64,000 nt of DNA from Phycisphaerae bacterium (GTDB lineage: Bacteria; Chloroflexota; Anaerolineae; 4572-78; J111), in the NCBI GenBank assembly GCA_028285035.1, contig JANQQF010000087.1, forward strand, positions 62,001-126,000, in the 5' to 3' direction. A program made the translations under genes and the position numbers. The stretch's first letter is position 1. Each line of letters starts with the position of its first letter. The notes under the pieces were generated by a model, which made no database searches, had not been told where the DNA came from, and was given only the letters and a program-made list of their open reading frames with translations. Positions 8,582-17,776 of the stretch are shown here, piece by piece.

Positions 8582-9655
8582 TTAAACAATCTTTTCAGCT
8601 TGCATCTGCGCCTGAACACACAACTCAGCGGCTTTGAAGGCGTGGGCTTGAGTCATCGCATTCTCGGTGCGGTTTAGACAGTCTAAAATGAGTTGACCAA
8701 AATAAGGAAAGCCCACCTTGCCCTCGACGTGGATGTGCTGCTCCCCCTGATGATCGACCAGATAGACGTGATCGCCGGTTGTCTCGCGAGCCACATCGAC
8801 ATATTTGCGTAGCTCGATGTAGCCGTCTGCACCCAAAATGGTGGTGCGGCCATCACCCCAGGTACTCAAGCCATTTGGGGTAAACCAATCGACGCGAAAA
8901 TAGTTCGTAGCTCCGTTGTCGGCCAGGAGCGTAGCATCGCCAAAATCTTCAAGCTCGGGGTATTGCGGATGATTGTAGTTGCCAACTTTGCTGTGTAGCA
9001 CCTTGGCATCGCTGGCCCCGGCAAAGAAAAGGAACTGTTCGATCTGATGGCTACCGATATCACACAAAATACCGCCGTAACGCTCATGCTGAAAAAACCA
9101 ATCGGGTCTGTTGGGCAAATTGATCCGATGCGGCCCCAGCCCAACCACTTGAATGACCCTGCCAATGGCCCCGTCCGCGATGAGCTGTCCCGCAAAGACA
9201 GCACTTTCTGCGTGCAATCGCTCACTGTAATAGATCGCATACTTCTGCCCCGTTTCAGCTACCTTTTGCTTAACTACATCAAGCTGATCCAACGTGGTCA
9301 ACGGCGGCTTGTCTACAAAGTAATCTTTGCCGTGTGACATCACTCGCAAACCTAGACCGGCTCGGTCAGCTGGCACGGAGGCCCCAGCGACCAGATGAAT
9401 GGTCGCATCATCCAAAATCGCTTGCTCTGTTGCAGCAGGCTTTACGTCAGGGTATCGCTGACAAAAATTGGCCACCTTTTGCTCGTCAGGATCATACACC
9501 CAGACCAATTCTCCACCCGCTTCCAATAAGCCATTACACATCCCATAAATGTGGCCGTGATCCAATCCAACGGCGGCAAACCGAAATTCCCCTTTTTCAC
9601 ACACCGGGCTCGGCTTACCCGTCGGGGCATAGTTCATTCCATCTGCTTTTGACAT
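8582..9655 (-). CDS. Gfo/Idh/MocA-family oxidoreductase (2)
   Basis: NAD(P)-dependent sugar/cyclitol dehydrogenase paralogue, 357 aa from the ATG at 9655, chosen because GAGGAGG lies 7 nt upstream. A further ATG at 9685 would add ten residues without a good site. The N-terminus begins MSKADGMNYAPTG, then a Rossmann domain (FAAVGLDHGHIYGMC, where the GxGxxG pattern is altered to GLDHGH), a Lys-containing DKPPLT motif in place of EKPxA, and the substrate domain with GGILCDIGSHQIEQFL. The altered nucleotide-binding loop and DKPP motif set it apart from its three neighbours and suggest a different substrate. Substrate unknown. Confidence 0.88.
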   Translation of the reverse strand: MSKADGMNYAPTGKPSPVCEKGEFRFAAVGLDHGHIYGMCNGLLEAGGELVWVYDPDEQKVANFCQRYPDVKPAATEQAILDDATIHLVAGASVPADRAGLGLRVMSHGKDYFVDKPPLTTLDQLDVVKQKVAETGQKYAIYYSERLHAESAVFAGQLIADGAIGRVIQVVGLGPHRINLPNRPDWFFQHERYGGILCDIGSHQIEQFLFFAGASDAKVLHSKVGNYNHPQYPELEDFGDATLLADNGATNYFRVDWFTPNGLSTWGDGRTTILGADGYIELRKYVDVARETTGDHVYLVDHQGEQHIHVEGKVGFPYFGQLILDCLNRTENAMTQAHAFKAAELCVQAQMQAEKIV

Positions 9656-9812
9656 TGAAACCCTCCTCAATATCTTTATATTCATTAGCGTCTTTAAAAT
9701 TTCGGCGCAATTAATTGTGTTCGTCAGTGAGTATCGAGGCCTTTCTACGAACTACGCACTACGTCCACTCAACTGAAATCAATATATTTCTTACAAAGTC
9801 TTCCCCACAAAA

Positions 9813-10868
9813 CTAAAGGCCATTTTGCACCCGGCATTTCTCAAACACCGCAATCTGTCGGCGAACACTTTCAGGGGTGATAGCCAGAGGGACCCCGACG
9901 CGAATGGTCTGATACAAATCTCGATACATCAGCCTGACCTCATTGTGAAAATTATGATGCGGTTTGAAAGCGGCTTCCTGCCACGGTAACTCTTCCGAAT
10001 TGTAACTACGGTCTGGGGTCGGCTTCTCATCCAAGACCAAGGGGGCTACATCATCTGGCTCAAAATAACGCCAGCGAATATGTTTGCGGGTGCCCGATAA
10101 GCTACCCTGTGTGGCCATGACCAGAAACTCATCTTGGGGAAAGGCGTTGGCGTGGGTTAACTCAATATCAACGAGAGGGCCATTTTTGGGTCGTAGCCAC
10201 ACTTTTACGTGACTATCGGCATCCCCAGCGTAGAGGGGCGTAGTCTCCATCTGAGCAATCACCTCTGGCTCTGGATCATCGATGAGCAGCAAGGCCCAAT
10301 CGATAAGATGTGGCCCATGATTGTTCAAAACACCGCCCCCCTTTTCTTTGAGTGTTTGCCAATCCCAGCGCCGACTAAAGCCGTGTTTGACAAAGCGCAT
10401 CTGGAGAATGCGCCCCAATACACCAGCCTCAATCACTTCTTTAATTTTCAAAAAGTCAGGGGCATATCGATAATTTTGATTAGCCGTCAGAATTTGTTCC
10501 GTCCGCTGTGCCGTAGCCATCATCTCATCCACCTCGGCCACAGTAAGGGCCATCGGCTTTTCAACCAAAACGTGCTTCCCAGCTTCCATCGCTTCCATCG
10601 CGTCATTTCGATGCATTTGGCTCGGTGTGGCGACAACGACTAATTCAACTGCATCATCGTCAACAAAGTCAGTGTAATAATCATAGGTGCGACAGCCAAA
10701 ACGAATGTTTGCCTCGTCTTGACGGGTTTGATCGGGGTCACAGACAGCGACAATCGAAAAATGCTCAGTCATTTCGGCCAACGCATTCGCGTGGATACCC
10801 CAGCCGCTACGACCTAATCCGACAATGCCTACACGAACAGGGTCAAATGTGTCTTGGTTCGTCATCAT
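9813..10868 (-). CDS. Gfo/Idh/MocA-family oxidoreductase (3)
   Basis: NAD(P)-dependent dehydrogenase, 351 aa. Visible motifs are IVGLGRSGWGIHA near residue 14-26, VEKPMALT near 98-105 and GGGVLNNHGPHLIDWALLL in the middle. The start ATG overlaps the TAA stop of the upstream epimerase gene (TAATG), which implies translational coupling, so the two probably act in one pathway. The C-terminal part (EVRLMYRDLYQTIRVGVPL) is usual for glycoside-linked members. Substrate unknown. Confidence 0.92.
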   Translation of the reverse strand: MMTNQDTFDPVRVGIVGLGRSGWGIHANALAEMTEHFSIVAVCDPDQTRQDEANIRFGCRTYDYYTDFVDDDAVELVVVATPSQMHRNDAMEAMEAGKHVLVEKPMALTVAEVDEMMATAQRTEQILTANQNYRYAPDFLKIKEVIEAGVLGRILQMRFVKHGFSRRWDWQTLKEKGGGVLNNHGPHLIDWALLLIDDPEPEVIAQMETTPLYAGDADSHVKVWLRPKNGPLVDIELTHANAFPQDEFLVMATQGSLSGTRKHIRWRYFEPDDVAPLVLDEKPTPDRSYNSEELPWQEAAFKPHHNFHNEVRLMYRDLYQTIRVGVPLAITPESVRRQIAVFEKCRVQNGL

Positions 10869-11641
10869 TAGGCCAGCCCCATTGCCTGCAAATTATTGTA
10901 GCTGATCGTCAAGCTCTCAAACGGAGCACGTTGGCAAATATCCTGTTCGACAGCATACCATTCCACGTTCGCATCACGACAAGCGTCCAAAATACCCACC
11001 CAGTTCATATTTCCCTCACCCACCTCAGCCATCGTTTGTTCCCGATCCACAATGACCATATCTTTCAAATGAACGACAGGCATTCGATTCTTCAAGCGTT
11101 TAATCCAGGCAATCGGATCACCACCGCCGTGTTGCACCCAATAGGTATCTAACGTTGCTTGTAAATAGGCCGGGTCCGTCTCATCAAACAAGATGTCCAG
11201 TCCAGTTCGATGGCCAAACCGAACAAACTCAAAACTGTGATTGTGGTAGCTAAAGGTCAGCCCTGCCTGATGAAGCTTCTCGCCAATTTGATTAGCCTCC
11301 GCCGCAAAATGCTGGTAGCCAGCTTCACCGTCCGCCAAATAAGCTTTGGGCATCATCCCGATGGCGACGTGTTTACAATTCCAAAAATGGTGTTGCTCAA
11401 TCACCGCATCTAAATCAGTCCACAACGCCTCAGGCGGTCGAACGTGGGTAATGCAGATGGTCAGGCCGTTGTCATCGGCAATTCGTTTTACATCCGCATC
11501 CGAAATCGGACCAATTGCGGACACTTGGACTGCTGTATAACCAATCTCTCGAATTTTAGTCATACTCGCGGCGAAATCTTCGGTTGTTTTAGTAAAGTCA
11601 CGGATGGTGTACAGTTGGGCAGCTAGAACGGGTTTAGTCAT
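10868..11641 (-). CDS. Sugar phosphate isomerase/epimerase-like TIM barrel (AP endonuclease 2 family)
   Basis: Cytoplasmic xylose-isomerase-like TIM-barrel protein. Members act as sugar epimerases, isomerases or lyases with a divalent metal. Conserved pieces include AAQLYTIRDF at the first strand, YHNHSFEF (metal ligands) and ATLDTYWVQHGGGDP, HLKDM, and the VEWYAVEQD end. The ATG at 11641 follows AAAGGAG; the preceding oxidoreductase stop lies 8 nt inside this gene. Sandwiched between two Gfo/Idh/MocA genes with overlaps at both ends, it probably works on their oxidised product. That pairing is also seen in oxidative glycoside-cleavage and inositol pathways, but the activity here is inferred. 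Confidence 0.87.
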   Translation of the reverse strand: MTKPVLAAQLYTIRDFTKTTEDFAASMTKIREIGYTAVQVSAIGPISDADVKRIADDNGLTICITHVRPPEALWTDLDAVIEQHHFWNCKHVAIGMMPKAYLADGEAGYQHFAAEANQIGEKLHQAGLTFSYHNHSFEFVRFGHRTGLDILFDETDPAYLQATLDTYWVQHGGGDPIAWIKRLKNRMPVVHLKDMVIVDREQTMAEVGEGNMNWVGILDACRDANVEWYAVEQDICQRAPFESLTISYNNLQAMGLA

Positions 11642-12716
11642 TATCAACTCCTTTTGGTCGCCAGCTCACATATTTTGAATGCTCGGCCCCCAACGGCAAC
11701 TCGACAGCACAGCCTGTTTCAGCAGCGTGATAGATGGCAGTAATCAACTCAGCGGAGACACGCGCATCTTCCAGGGTAACAGGAAGTTCGTCACCGTTTT
11801 GCACGGCCTGATAGAAGCGATAAAACTGTCCAGCGTGTCGTTCGGGAAGGGGGGAGAAATCAGCGAGAGCAGCCTCAATTTCAGCTTCGATTTCGGGCGT
11901 GTCACCATTGAAGGTCCAGGGATCGTTGGTGTTGGCGTAGGGTTCGGTGTTACTCTCGGCGGTCAGGTTTTCAAAGCAAAAACGGTGTCGGCTGATCTGC
12001 TTGGCCGAACCAGTGGTCACCGCCAACGTCGCCAATGAGCCACCGGCCATCTGGACTGAGGCGGCGACACTATCCTCGGTTTCAATGGGATTCACCAATG
12101 TGGCTGTTTGGGCCATCACCCGTTGGGCTGGACCAAGCACATAGTTCAACAAATCGTGGGCGTGAATAGCCAGCGTGACTAAGGCCCCACCCCATTCGGT
12201 CTCCCATTTACCCCGCCACGGCACGGCATAGTAATCGGGGCCACGTCGCCACGCGGTTTCAATGACGGTCAGATAGGGCCGTCCGGTAATGCCTGCTGAT
12301 TGTAAATGTTTGAGTTTTTGCACGCCGTGCCCAAAGCGGTATTGAAAAATGGGCATCATTCGTTTACCATAGCTGGCTTCAGCGGCCAACAACTCGTCGA
12401 TCTCGGCTAAAGAACTAGCCACAGGTTTTTCACAAATCGCGTGCTTGCCTGCCGCTAGCACCTGATTTGTCTGGGCCACATGCAAAAAGGATGGGGTGCA
12501 AATACTAATCACATCCAGATCGTCCATCGCGCACAAATCATCCAAGCTGGTCACGCCACGCTCAATATGATAGGTTTTGGTGATTTCTTGCACACGATTT
12601 GGATCGATATCACCGAAGGCCACCACCTCAAATTGTTCTGGCAATGATTGAAAGGCCTTGATTTGCGACTGGCCGATACCACCGCCTAGGACACCGACTC
12701 GAATTTTTTCACCCAT
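11634..12716 (-). CDS. Gfo/Idh/MocA-family oxidoreductase (4)
   Basis: NAD(P)-dependent dehydrogenase, 360 aa, starting MGEKIRVGVLGGGIGQSQI with a clear GxGxxxS dinucleotide loop at about 9-16. It also has CEKPVA near residue 94-99 and a C-terminal domain with ETEWGGALVTLAIHAHDLL. The ATG lies 8 nt after the uxaC stop and has a GGAG site within the uxaC end. The gene overlaps the epimerase by 8 nt. The tight packing with uxaC and the epimerase suggests action on a uronate or a uronate-containing glycoside. This is inference; specificity cannot be read. Confidence 0.92.
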   Translation of the reverse strand: MGEKIRVGVLGGGIGQSQIKAFQSLPEQFEVVAFGDIDPNRVQEITKTYHIERGVTSLDDLCAMDDLDVISICTPSFLHVAQTNQVLAAGKHAICEKPVASSLAEIDELLAAEASYGKRMMPIFQYRFGHGVQKLKHLQSAGITGRPYLTVIETAWRRGPDYYAVPWRGKWETEWGGALVTLAIHAHDLLNYVLGPAQRVMAQTATLVNPIETEDSVAASVQMAGGSLATLAVTTGSAKQISRHRFCFENLTAESNTEPYANTNDPWTFNGDTPEIEAEIEAALADFSPLPERHAGQFYRFYQAVQNGDELPVTLEDARVSAELITAIYHAAETGCAVELPLGAEHSKYVSWRPKGVDND

Positions 12717-12724
12717 AATTTCGT

Positions 12725-14152
12725 CTACTCCAGTTTGTAGGCTTGCTTCGCCAAATCATACACCAAAGCCTGCATCATCTGCTCGGCATCATCCAGATCA
12801 ACCATATGACAGGCCACTAAATTGGCCACCCAATTCGCGCTGGCCCGTCGCCAAACATCGTGGCGGGCGGGGATGGAGGGGTAGGCCCGTGTATCATCAT
12901 TAAATCCGGTCGTATTGTAAATACCTGCTGTTTCAACCACCTGATCAAAGTACCGCTGCATCCCATTCCAACTATCATGAAACCACCACGGCGGCCCCAA
13001 TTTCACGGCAGGATAATGTCCAGCCAAGGGGGCCAACTCACGGGCATAGGTTGTTTCATCCAAATTAAAGATAATCAAAGTCAAGTCGGGGTGATTGCCA
13101 AATCTTGTCAACAACGGTAGCAAGTTTTTGGTAAATTCAGTGGAGAGGGGGATATCCGCCCCCATATTTGGGCCAAACTGTTGAAACAGGGCTTGATTAT
13201 GGTTACGATACGAACCAACATGCAGTTGCATCACCAAGCCATCTTCAATGCTCATACGGGCCATCTCAATCAACATATGCCCCGTGAAGCGCCGGGCATC
13301 TTCGGCCGTTGTCTCACCTCGCAAGGCCCGTTGAAAAATCGTCTCGGCCTCAGTATCACTCAAAGCCTCTGTGTAGGCCGTCGTTGCTGCGTGATCGGTC
13401 GCTGTCGCGCCCATCGTTTTGAAAAACGTCCGCCGATTTTCCAAGGCCGTGAGGTACGAGCGATAATCAACAATATCGAGACCAGAGATAGCGCTCAATG
13501 TTTCAATCTCATTGATCCAATTTGGGGTACCAAGATGGATAACGGTATCGGGGCGGAAGGTCGGCAAAATTCGGCCCGACCAGCCTGAGTCGCGGATCAC
13601 CTGATGATGCTCAAGGGTATCCGTTGCGACATCGGTTGTACACAACACTTCGATGTTAAACTGTTCATACAACGCACGAGGTGTAAAAGCAGGCGATGCT
13701 AGTTTGGCCCCAATCTGATCATAAATCTCCTGAGCCGTCTCCCCAGTCAACTTGGTTTCAATACCGAAGACATCATAAAATTCGTGGGTCAACCACAACC
13801 CAGTCGGGGTCCCTTGAAACAGATAAAAATAGTCAGCAAAGATTTGCCAAATCTGGCGAGGATCAGTCTCAACCTCACCGCCATCACAACGCGTAATTCC
13901 CAAACGCTCTAAAGGAACACCCTGTGAATATAACATTCGGAACACATAGTGATCGGGGATAATCAACAGTTCAGCTGGATTACCAAACGTGTAATCCGCC
14001 TCGGCAAACAGTTGCGGCTCCACGTGCCCATGCGGGCAAATCAAGGGCAAGTCCGCAATCTGCCGATACAAATGCAGGGCGATTTCTTTCTGACGGGGAT
14101 CGGGACCAAAATAACGATCTTCAGGCAGTGAAATTTTACGGGAATTTGACAT
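12725..14152 (-). CDS. uxaC: Uronate (glucuronate/galacturonate) isomerase
   Basis: Converts D-glucuronate to D-fructuronate (and galacturonate to tagaturonate), the first step of the Ashwell pathway, in the cytoplasm. The N-terminus has the family hallmarks LPEDRYFGPDP, CPHGHVEP (metal-type HxH about residues 41-43) and YVFRMLYSQG; the middle has WSGRILPTFRPD and the end has WWFHDSWNGM and GFNDDTRAYPSIPARHD. About 475 aa is normal. The ATG at 14152 follows AGGAATTTCTC; a GTG at 14176, which overlaps the previous stop, is an alternative and adds eight residues. It is directly followed by dehydrogenase genes. No uxuA or KDG kinase is in the window. Confidence 0.95.
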   Translation of the reverse strand: MSNSRKISLPEDRYFGPDPRQKEIALHLYRQIADLPLICPHGHVEPQLFAEADYTFGNPAELLIIPDHYVFRMLYSQGVPLERLGITRCDGGEVETDPRQIWQIFADYFYLFQGTPTGLWLTHEFYDVFGIETKLTGETAQEIYDQIGAKLASPAFTPRALYEQFNIEVLCTTDVATDTLEHHQVIRDSGWSGRILPTFRPDTVIHLGTPNWINEIETLSAISGLDIVDYRSYLTALENRRTFFKTMGATATDHAATTAYTEALSDTEAETIFQRALRGETTAEDARRFTGHMLIEMARMSIEDGLVMQLHVGSYRNHNQALFQQFGPNMGADIPLSTEFTKNLLPLLTRFGNHPDLTLIIFNLDETTYARELAPLAGHYPAVKLGPPWWFHDSWNGMQRYFDQVVETAGIYNTTGFNDDTRAYPSIPARHDVWRRASANWVANLVACHMVDLDDAEQMMQALVYDLAKQAYKLE

Positions 14153-14175
14153 GAGAAATTCCTGATAATGCGGCA

Positions 14176-14994
14176 CTAAATGCCATTAAAGGCCGAAAAG
14201 CCACCATCGACGGGGACGACTACGCCCGTCACAAAGCGAGCTGCATCACTGGCCAGCCAAACCGTAGTACCGACAAGTTCATCCGGCTCGCCGAAACGGC
14301 TCATCGGGGTATGGTCGATAATGAGTTGACCGCGCTCAGTGTAGCTGCCATCCTCTTGCAGCAAAAAGCTACGATTTTGCTCACCCACAAAAAAGCCGGG
14401 GGCAATGGCATTCACGCGCAGCCCTGCCCCATATTTTAGAGCCAACTCGATTGATAGCCATTGGGTAAAGTTGTCCACAGCAGCCTTAGCATTACCATAA
14501 CCCAACACCCGCGTGAGCGGTTTCTTGGAGGCCATTGAGGATATGTTGATAATGGAGCCTTGCTTCTGTTCAGCCATCACCGCCCCGAAGACCTGACTCG
14601 GCAGGAGTGTACCGGTTAAGTTGAGGGAAAGCACCTGTTCATAGGCATCTCGGCTCATATCGAAAAAGGTCAAGTCACCAAAAATCGTAGCTCCCGGCAT
14701 ATTACCGCCCGCTGCATTGACCAAAATATCAATTTGCCCCCACGTTTCTAAAATTGTATTGCGGGCTGTTGCCAACTGGGCTTTATCTAAAACATCGGCA
14801 GGCAGGGCAAGCGCTTGGCCTCCGTTCCCTTCAATCGCCGCAACGACAGCCTCAGCCTTTTCAGCCCGACGCCCCAAAATTCCAATACGGGCTCCAGCCG
14901 TTGCCAAACCGTGCGTTATTGCCCCGCCTAAAACACCGGTTCCCCCCGTGACAATGGCGACTTTGTCCTTTAATGAGAATAATGAATCGGACAC
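14176..14994 (-). CDS. SDR oxidoreductase, probable D-mannonate/D-fructuronate oxidoreductase
   Basis: Short-chain dehydrogenase, 272 aa. It has NAD(P) loop TGGTGVLG (16-23), NAAGG (93-97), catalytic Ser152/153, and YGNAK with Tyr166 and Lys170. The insert GNMPGATIFGDLTFFDM and the FFVGEQNRSFLL region are typical of the SDR type that reduces fructuronate to mannonate (YjmF-like). It is encoded immediately before uxaC, so the pair would carry out glucuronate to fructuronate to mannonate. The start is GTG with GAGGGG upstream. It appears to be the first gene of the minus-strand catabolic operon. Confidence 0.87.
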   Translation of the reverse strand: MSDSLFSLKDKVAIVTGGTGVLGGAITHGLATAGARIGILGRRAEKAEAVVAAIEGNGGQALALPADVLDKAQLATARNTILETWGQIDILVNAAGGNMPGATIFGDLTFFDMSRDAYEQVLSLNLTGTLLPSQVFGAVMAEQKQGSIINISSMASKKPLTRVLGYGNAKAAVDNFTQWLSIELALKYGAGLRVNAIAPGFFVGEQNRSFLLQEDGSYTERGQLIIDHTPMSRFGEPDELVGTTVWLASDAARFVTGVVVPVDGGFSAFNGI

Positions 14995-15019
14995 TTTTTT
15001 ATCCCCTCACCTTATTTGA

Positions 15020-15064
15020 TTAATTTGGGGACATTATATTGAGAAGTGAATTGTCCCAAATTAA
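15020..15064. promoter_or_regulatory. Inverted repeat upstream of the uronate operon
   Basis: TTAATTTGGGGACA (15020-15033) and TGTCCCAAATTAA (15052-15064) are inverted copies with one extra G in the left arm, about 18 nt apart. It lies just upstream of the first gene of the operon, where an operator would be expected, but does not match the palindrome before the LacI gene. Confidence 0.45.
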
Positions 15065-15141
15065 AGTTAGGGCGACATGGTAGAGGGGGGACGATTATTG
15101 CGCAAAATTGAGTAAGAGCCTAAAAAATGATAATAAGTGGG

Positions 15142-16620
15142 TTAGCCAAGATCTTCAGCCACCAACTCAGCCACAACCCGGCCAGAGAGGGTGACCATCG
15201 GGACACCGCCCCCCGGATGCGTGGTGCCACCGACAAAGTATAGACCGTTTACATCCTTGGCTCGATTGTGTGGGCGGCGGAAAGCAGCCCAGGGGGAATT
15301 CGAGGAGGCCCCATACAAGGCCCCTCTTTGGGCACCGGTCAAACGGGCCAAATCGAGCGGCGTCAGTTGATGTTCAACCTCAATATGTTGGCGAACATCA
15401 AAGCCAAATTCGGCCATTTGCGCCAAAATGAGGTCGCGATAAGCGTTCGCTTGTAAATCCCAATCAAAATTTGGACCAATCGGCGGAACATTCACCAAAA
15501 CGAACCAATTTTCGCTGCCGGGAGGGGCGTGATCAACATCAGTTTTAGAGGTAATAGCCACATAAATTGTCGGCTCAGCCGGAGGGATATCTCTTTGGAA
15601 GATATCCTTAAATTCATTTTGATAATCACTCGAGAAAAATATATTGTGGTGGGCCAATTCGGGATGTTCCTTATTGACACCCAACATCAGAATGAAACCA
15701 GAGCTGGATGGCTCGGCAGCATCGAGTTTCGCTTGTCGTCGTTTGAGGCTTGGGTCATTTGAAAGAAGGTGGTGATAAACACTCGCTACATCGACATTCG
15801 CGATTACGGTTTTAGCAGGTTGAACTGTATCATCGGCCAATAACACCCCCGTAACTTTGCCCGCCTCGGTCATAATCTGTTGGGCTGGACAATTTGTATG
15901 AATTTCCACGCCCAATTCCTCCGCCAATTTGGCTAAGCCTTGAGCAATGGCGTAGATACCTCCCTTTGGATACCAAACCCCGCCAGCCAATTCGACGTGG
16001 GCGATGACGTTGAGGGTGGCTGGGGCTTGATAGGGGCTGGCCCCAACATAGGTCGCAAATCGCCCCAACAGTTGCCGTAAATGGGGGGAATGGACGTGGC
16101 TACGGATAGCAGCATCCATCGTCCGCCACGGGTCCACTTTGAGGGCATCCGTAGGGGGCACTTTGGTAAAGCTCCGCCACGTGGGCGGTTGATCATAAAT
16201 GAAGGCGGGACCAGTAATACGATGCAGTCGAGCGGCATAAGCCAGAAAGCTGAAGTAGCCCTCAACATCTCGCTCATCCAAGGCTGCAATTTGTTGGGTC
16301 ATCTCCGATAAATCGCGACTGGCATCAAAAATTGTACCATCTGGATAGAAGTAGCGGGTCAGCGGATCAACGGGTTGCAAGGTGATGTAATCGTCTAGGC
16401 ATCGACCCGCTGTGGCAAACAAATCCTCGAAAACAGGGCGCATCGTGATCACTGAGGGGCCAGTATCCCAACGAAAGCCACAATCTTGGACCTCATTCAT
16501 TTTACCGCCGACCTTAGGATTTTGTTCAAAAATCTTGACAGAATGACCAGCAGTAGCAAGACGAATAGCGGTGCTTAATCCACCAATTCCTGCACCAATA
16601 ACAACAATCGGTTCAGCCAT
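15142..16620 (-). CDS. CrtI-family carotenoid desaturase (second paralogue, possibly CrtD-like)
   Basis: FAD-dependent carotenoid desaturase, about 492 aa. It has the N-terminal dinucleotide motif VVIGAGIGGLSTAIRLA and GGKMNE, plus the C-terminal CrtI signature with GLYFVGGTTHPGGGVPMV. It is a distinct paralogue of the CrtI at 23792. Its start ATG lies inside the stop of the upstream glycosyltransferase (ATGGCTGA), so translation is coupled to a carotenoid end-group glycosylation enzyme. That placement, together with CruF, suggests it may introduce a 3',4' double bond next to the hydroxylated end, as CrtD does. It could equally be a second phytoene/lycopene desaturase. Confidence 0.88.
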   Translation of the reverse strand: MAEPIVVIGAGIGGLSTAIRLATAGHSVKIFEQNPKVGGKMNEVQDCGFRWDTGPSVITMRPVFEDLFATAGRCLDDYITLQPVDPLTRYFYPDGTIFDASRDLSEMTQQIAALDERDVEGYFSFLAYAARLHRITGPAFIYDQPPTWRSFTKVPPTDALKVDPWRTMDAAIRSHVHSPHLRQLLGRFATYVGASPYQAPATLNVIAHVELAGGVWYPKGGIYAIAQGLAKLAEELGVEIHTNCPAQQIMTEAGKVTGVLLADDTVQPAKTVIANVDVASVYHHLLSNDPSLKRRQAKLDAAEPSSSGFILMLGVNKEHPELAHHNIFFSSDYQNEFKDIFQRDIPPAEPTIYVAITSKTDVDHAPPGSENWFVLVNVPPIGPNFDWDLQANAYRDLILAQMAEFGFDVRQHIEVEHQLTPLDLARLTGAQRGALYGASSNSPWAAFRRPHNRAKDVNGLYFVGGTTHPGGGVPMVTLSGRVVAELVAEDLG

Positions 16621-17776
16621 AGGATTTCTCGGAGGAGGATTGCCTAGATGTAATCGTTCGGCCCTTCCAGCGGGGGCCACCAAAGCGCCATTTCCACCAA
16701 ATGGCTTGGAAGGCAATGCGGGTCATTAACAGGACAGACACCGGCATCAACAGGGCATCAGTCAAGCGTTGCTGGGTCACGGCGGCTGTCAATGCACGCA
16801 GCCCTACGCCTAAACTAATTAATATCAGTGGCGTTAGAGGCCAGCCAAAAGCAACAGGGGCAAGCCATCCAAAGGCCAACCAGAGCCAAGGACCCCAAAA
16901 AAGCATCCAGTGAAAAATCGTCGCTAATAGTAGAATTGAAACGCGGTCGCCATAGCCAGCCAAAATATTTTTAGCAAAACCATCCCGAACCGCTGACCAA
17001 TTTTCATACATTCGACAGGTGATCTGCCCGGCCCCGTCAACCATACGGAGCTTAAATCCATTCCTCTTAATATGACGTGAAAGAATCACATCCTCCAACA
17101 CTTCACTTTGCACACTGCGATGACCACGAATGGTTTGATAGGCGTGACGACGAAACGCTAGACATTGTCCATTTGCCGCAGCAAATATCGACCAAGGGGT
17201 GAAATGAACTAAGGGTAAAGGGAGGTATCCTATAATTGCAAAGGCCATCAGGGGGACTGTCAAGCGTTCAGTCCAACTTTGAGTTTTTTGGGTGGACCAA
17301 ATTGTTAACAGATCAGCCTGTGTTTGCTCGATCTCCGCCACAAGGCTGGACAGGGCCTGAGGTGCCCAAGATACATCTGCATCGGTAAAGACAAGGACAT
17401 CTCCTTTGGCTAATTGGCTTAGCTGATGACAAGCCCAATTTTTGCCTAACCACTCTGAGGGTAAGGGGTTGCCCGATACAATCTGCAATCGTGAGCTTGA
17501 GCCAGCTACATCTCGAACAGCGTTGGCGGTTCCATCAGTCGAGTTATCATCCAGCACAATAATTTCAAAATTGAGATAAGTCTGGGTTAACAAGCTCCGA
17601 ATGGTATTGGCAATACCATTCGCTTCATTGCGGGCCGGAATGAGAAGGGAGACCAATGGTTGTTGCCCCGATTTAGCAGCTTGCCCTAGGCGGGGAAAGG
17701 TAAAGGTATTTACAATGGCAATAGTTACCATTCCTATTAACGTGAGACCCACAAAAATAACAACAAAAATCATCAT
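16613..17776 (-). CDS. GT2 glycosyltransferase, probable carotenoid glycosyltransferase (CruG/CrtQ-like)
   Basis: Membrane-bound family-2 glycosyltransferase of about 387 aa. An N-terminal anchor (MIFVVIFVGLTLIGMV) is followed by the GT-A core with SLLIPARNEA, VLDDNSTDGT and FTDADV (DxD); the QSEVLEDVILSRHI segment carries the catalytic ED, and three or four hydrophobic segments end the protein. The start is chosen where ATGA overlaps the PlsY-like stop, with AGGTG just before. It lies between carotenoid genes and follows cruF, as CruG does in cyanobacteria. The inferred role is transfer of a sugar to the 1' or 2' hydroxyl of the carotenoid. The sugar donor is not known. Confidence 0.87.
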   Translation of the reverse strand: MMIFVVIFVGLTLIGMVTIAIVNTFTFPRLGQAAKSGQQPLVSLLIPARNEANGIANTIRSLLTQTYLNFEIIVLDDNSTDGTANAVRDVAGSSSRLQIVSGNPLPSEWLGKNWACHQLSQLAKGDVLVFTDADVSWAPQALSSLVAEIEQTQADLLTIWSTQKTQSWTERLTVPLMAFAIIGYLPLPLVHFTPWSIFAAANGQCLAFRRHAYQTIRGHRSVQSEVLEDVILSRHIKRNGFKLRMVDGAGQITCRMYENWSAVRDGFAKNILAGYGDRVSILLLATIFHWMLFWGPWLWLAFGWLAPVAFGWPLTPLILISLGVGLRALTAAVTQQRLTDALLMPVSVLLMTRIAFQAIWWKWRFGGPRWKGRTITSRQSSSEKSYG

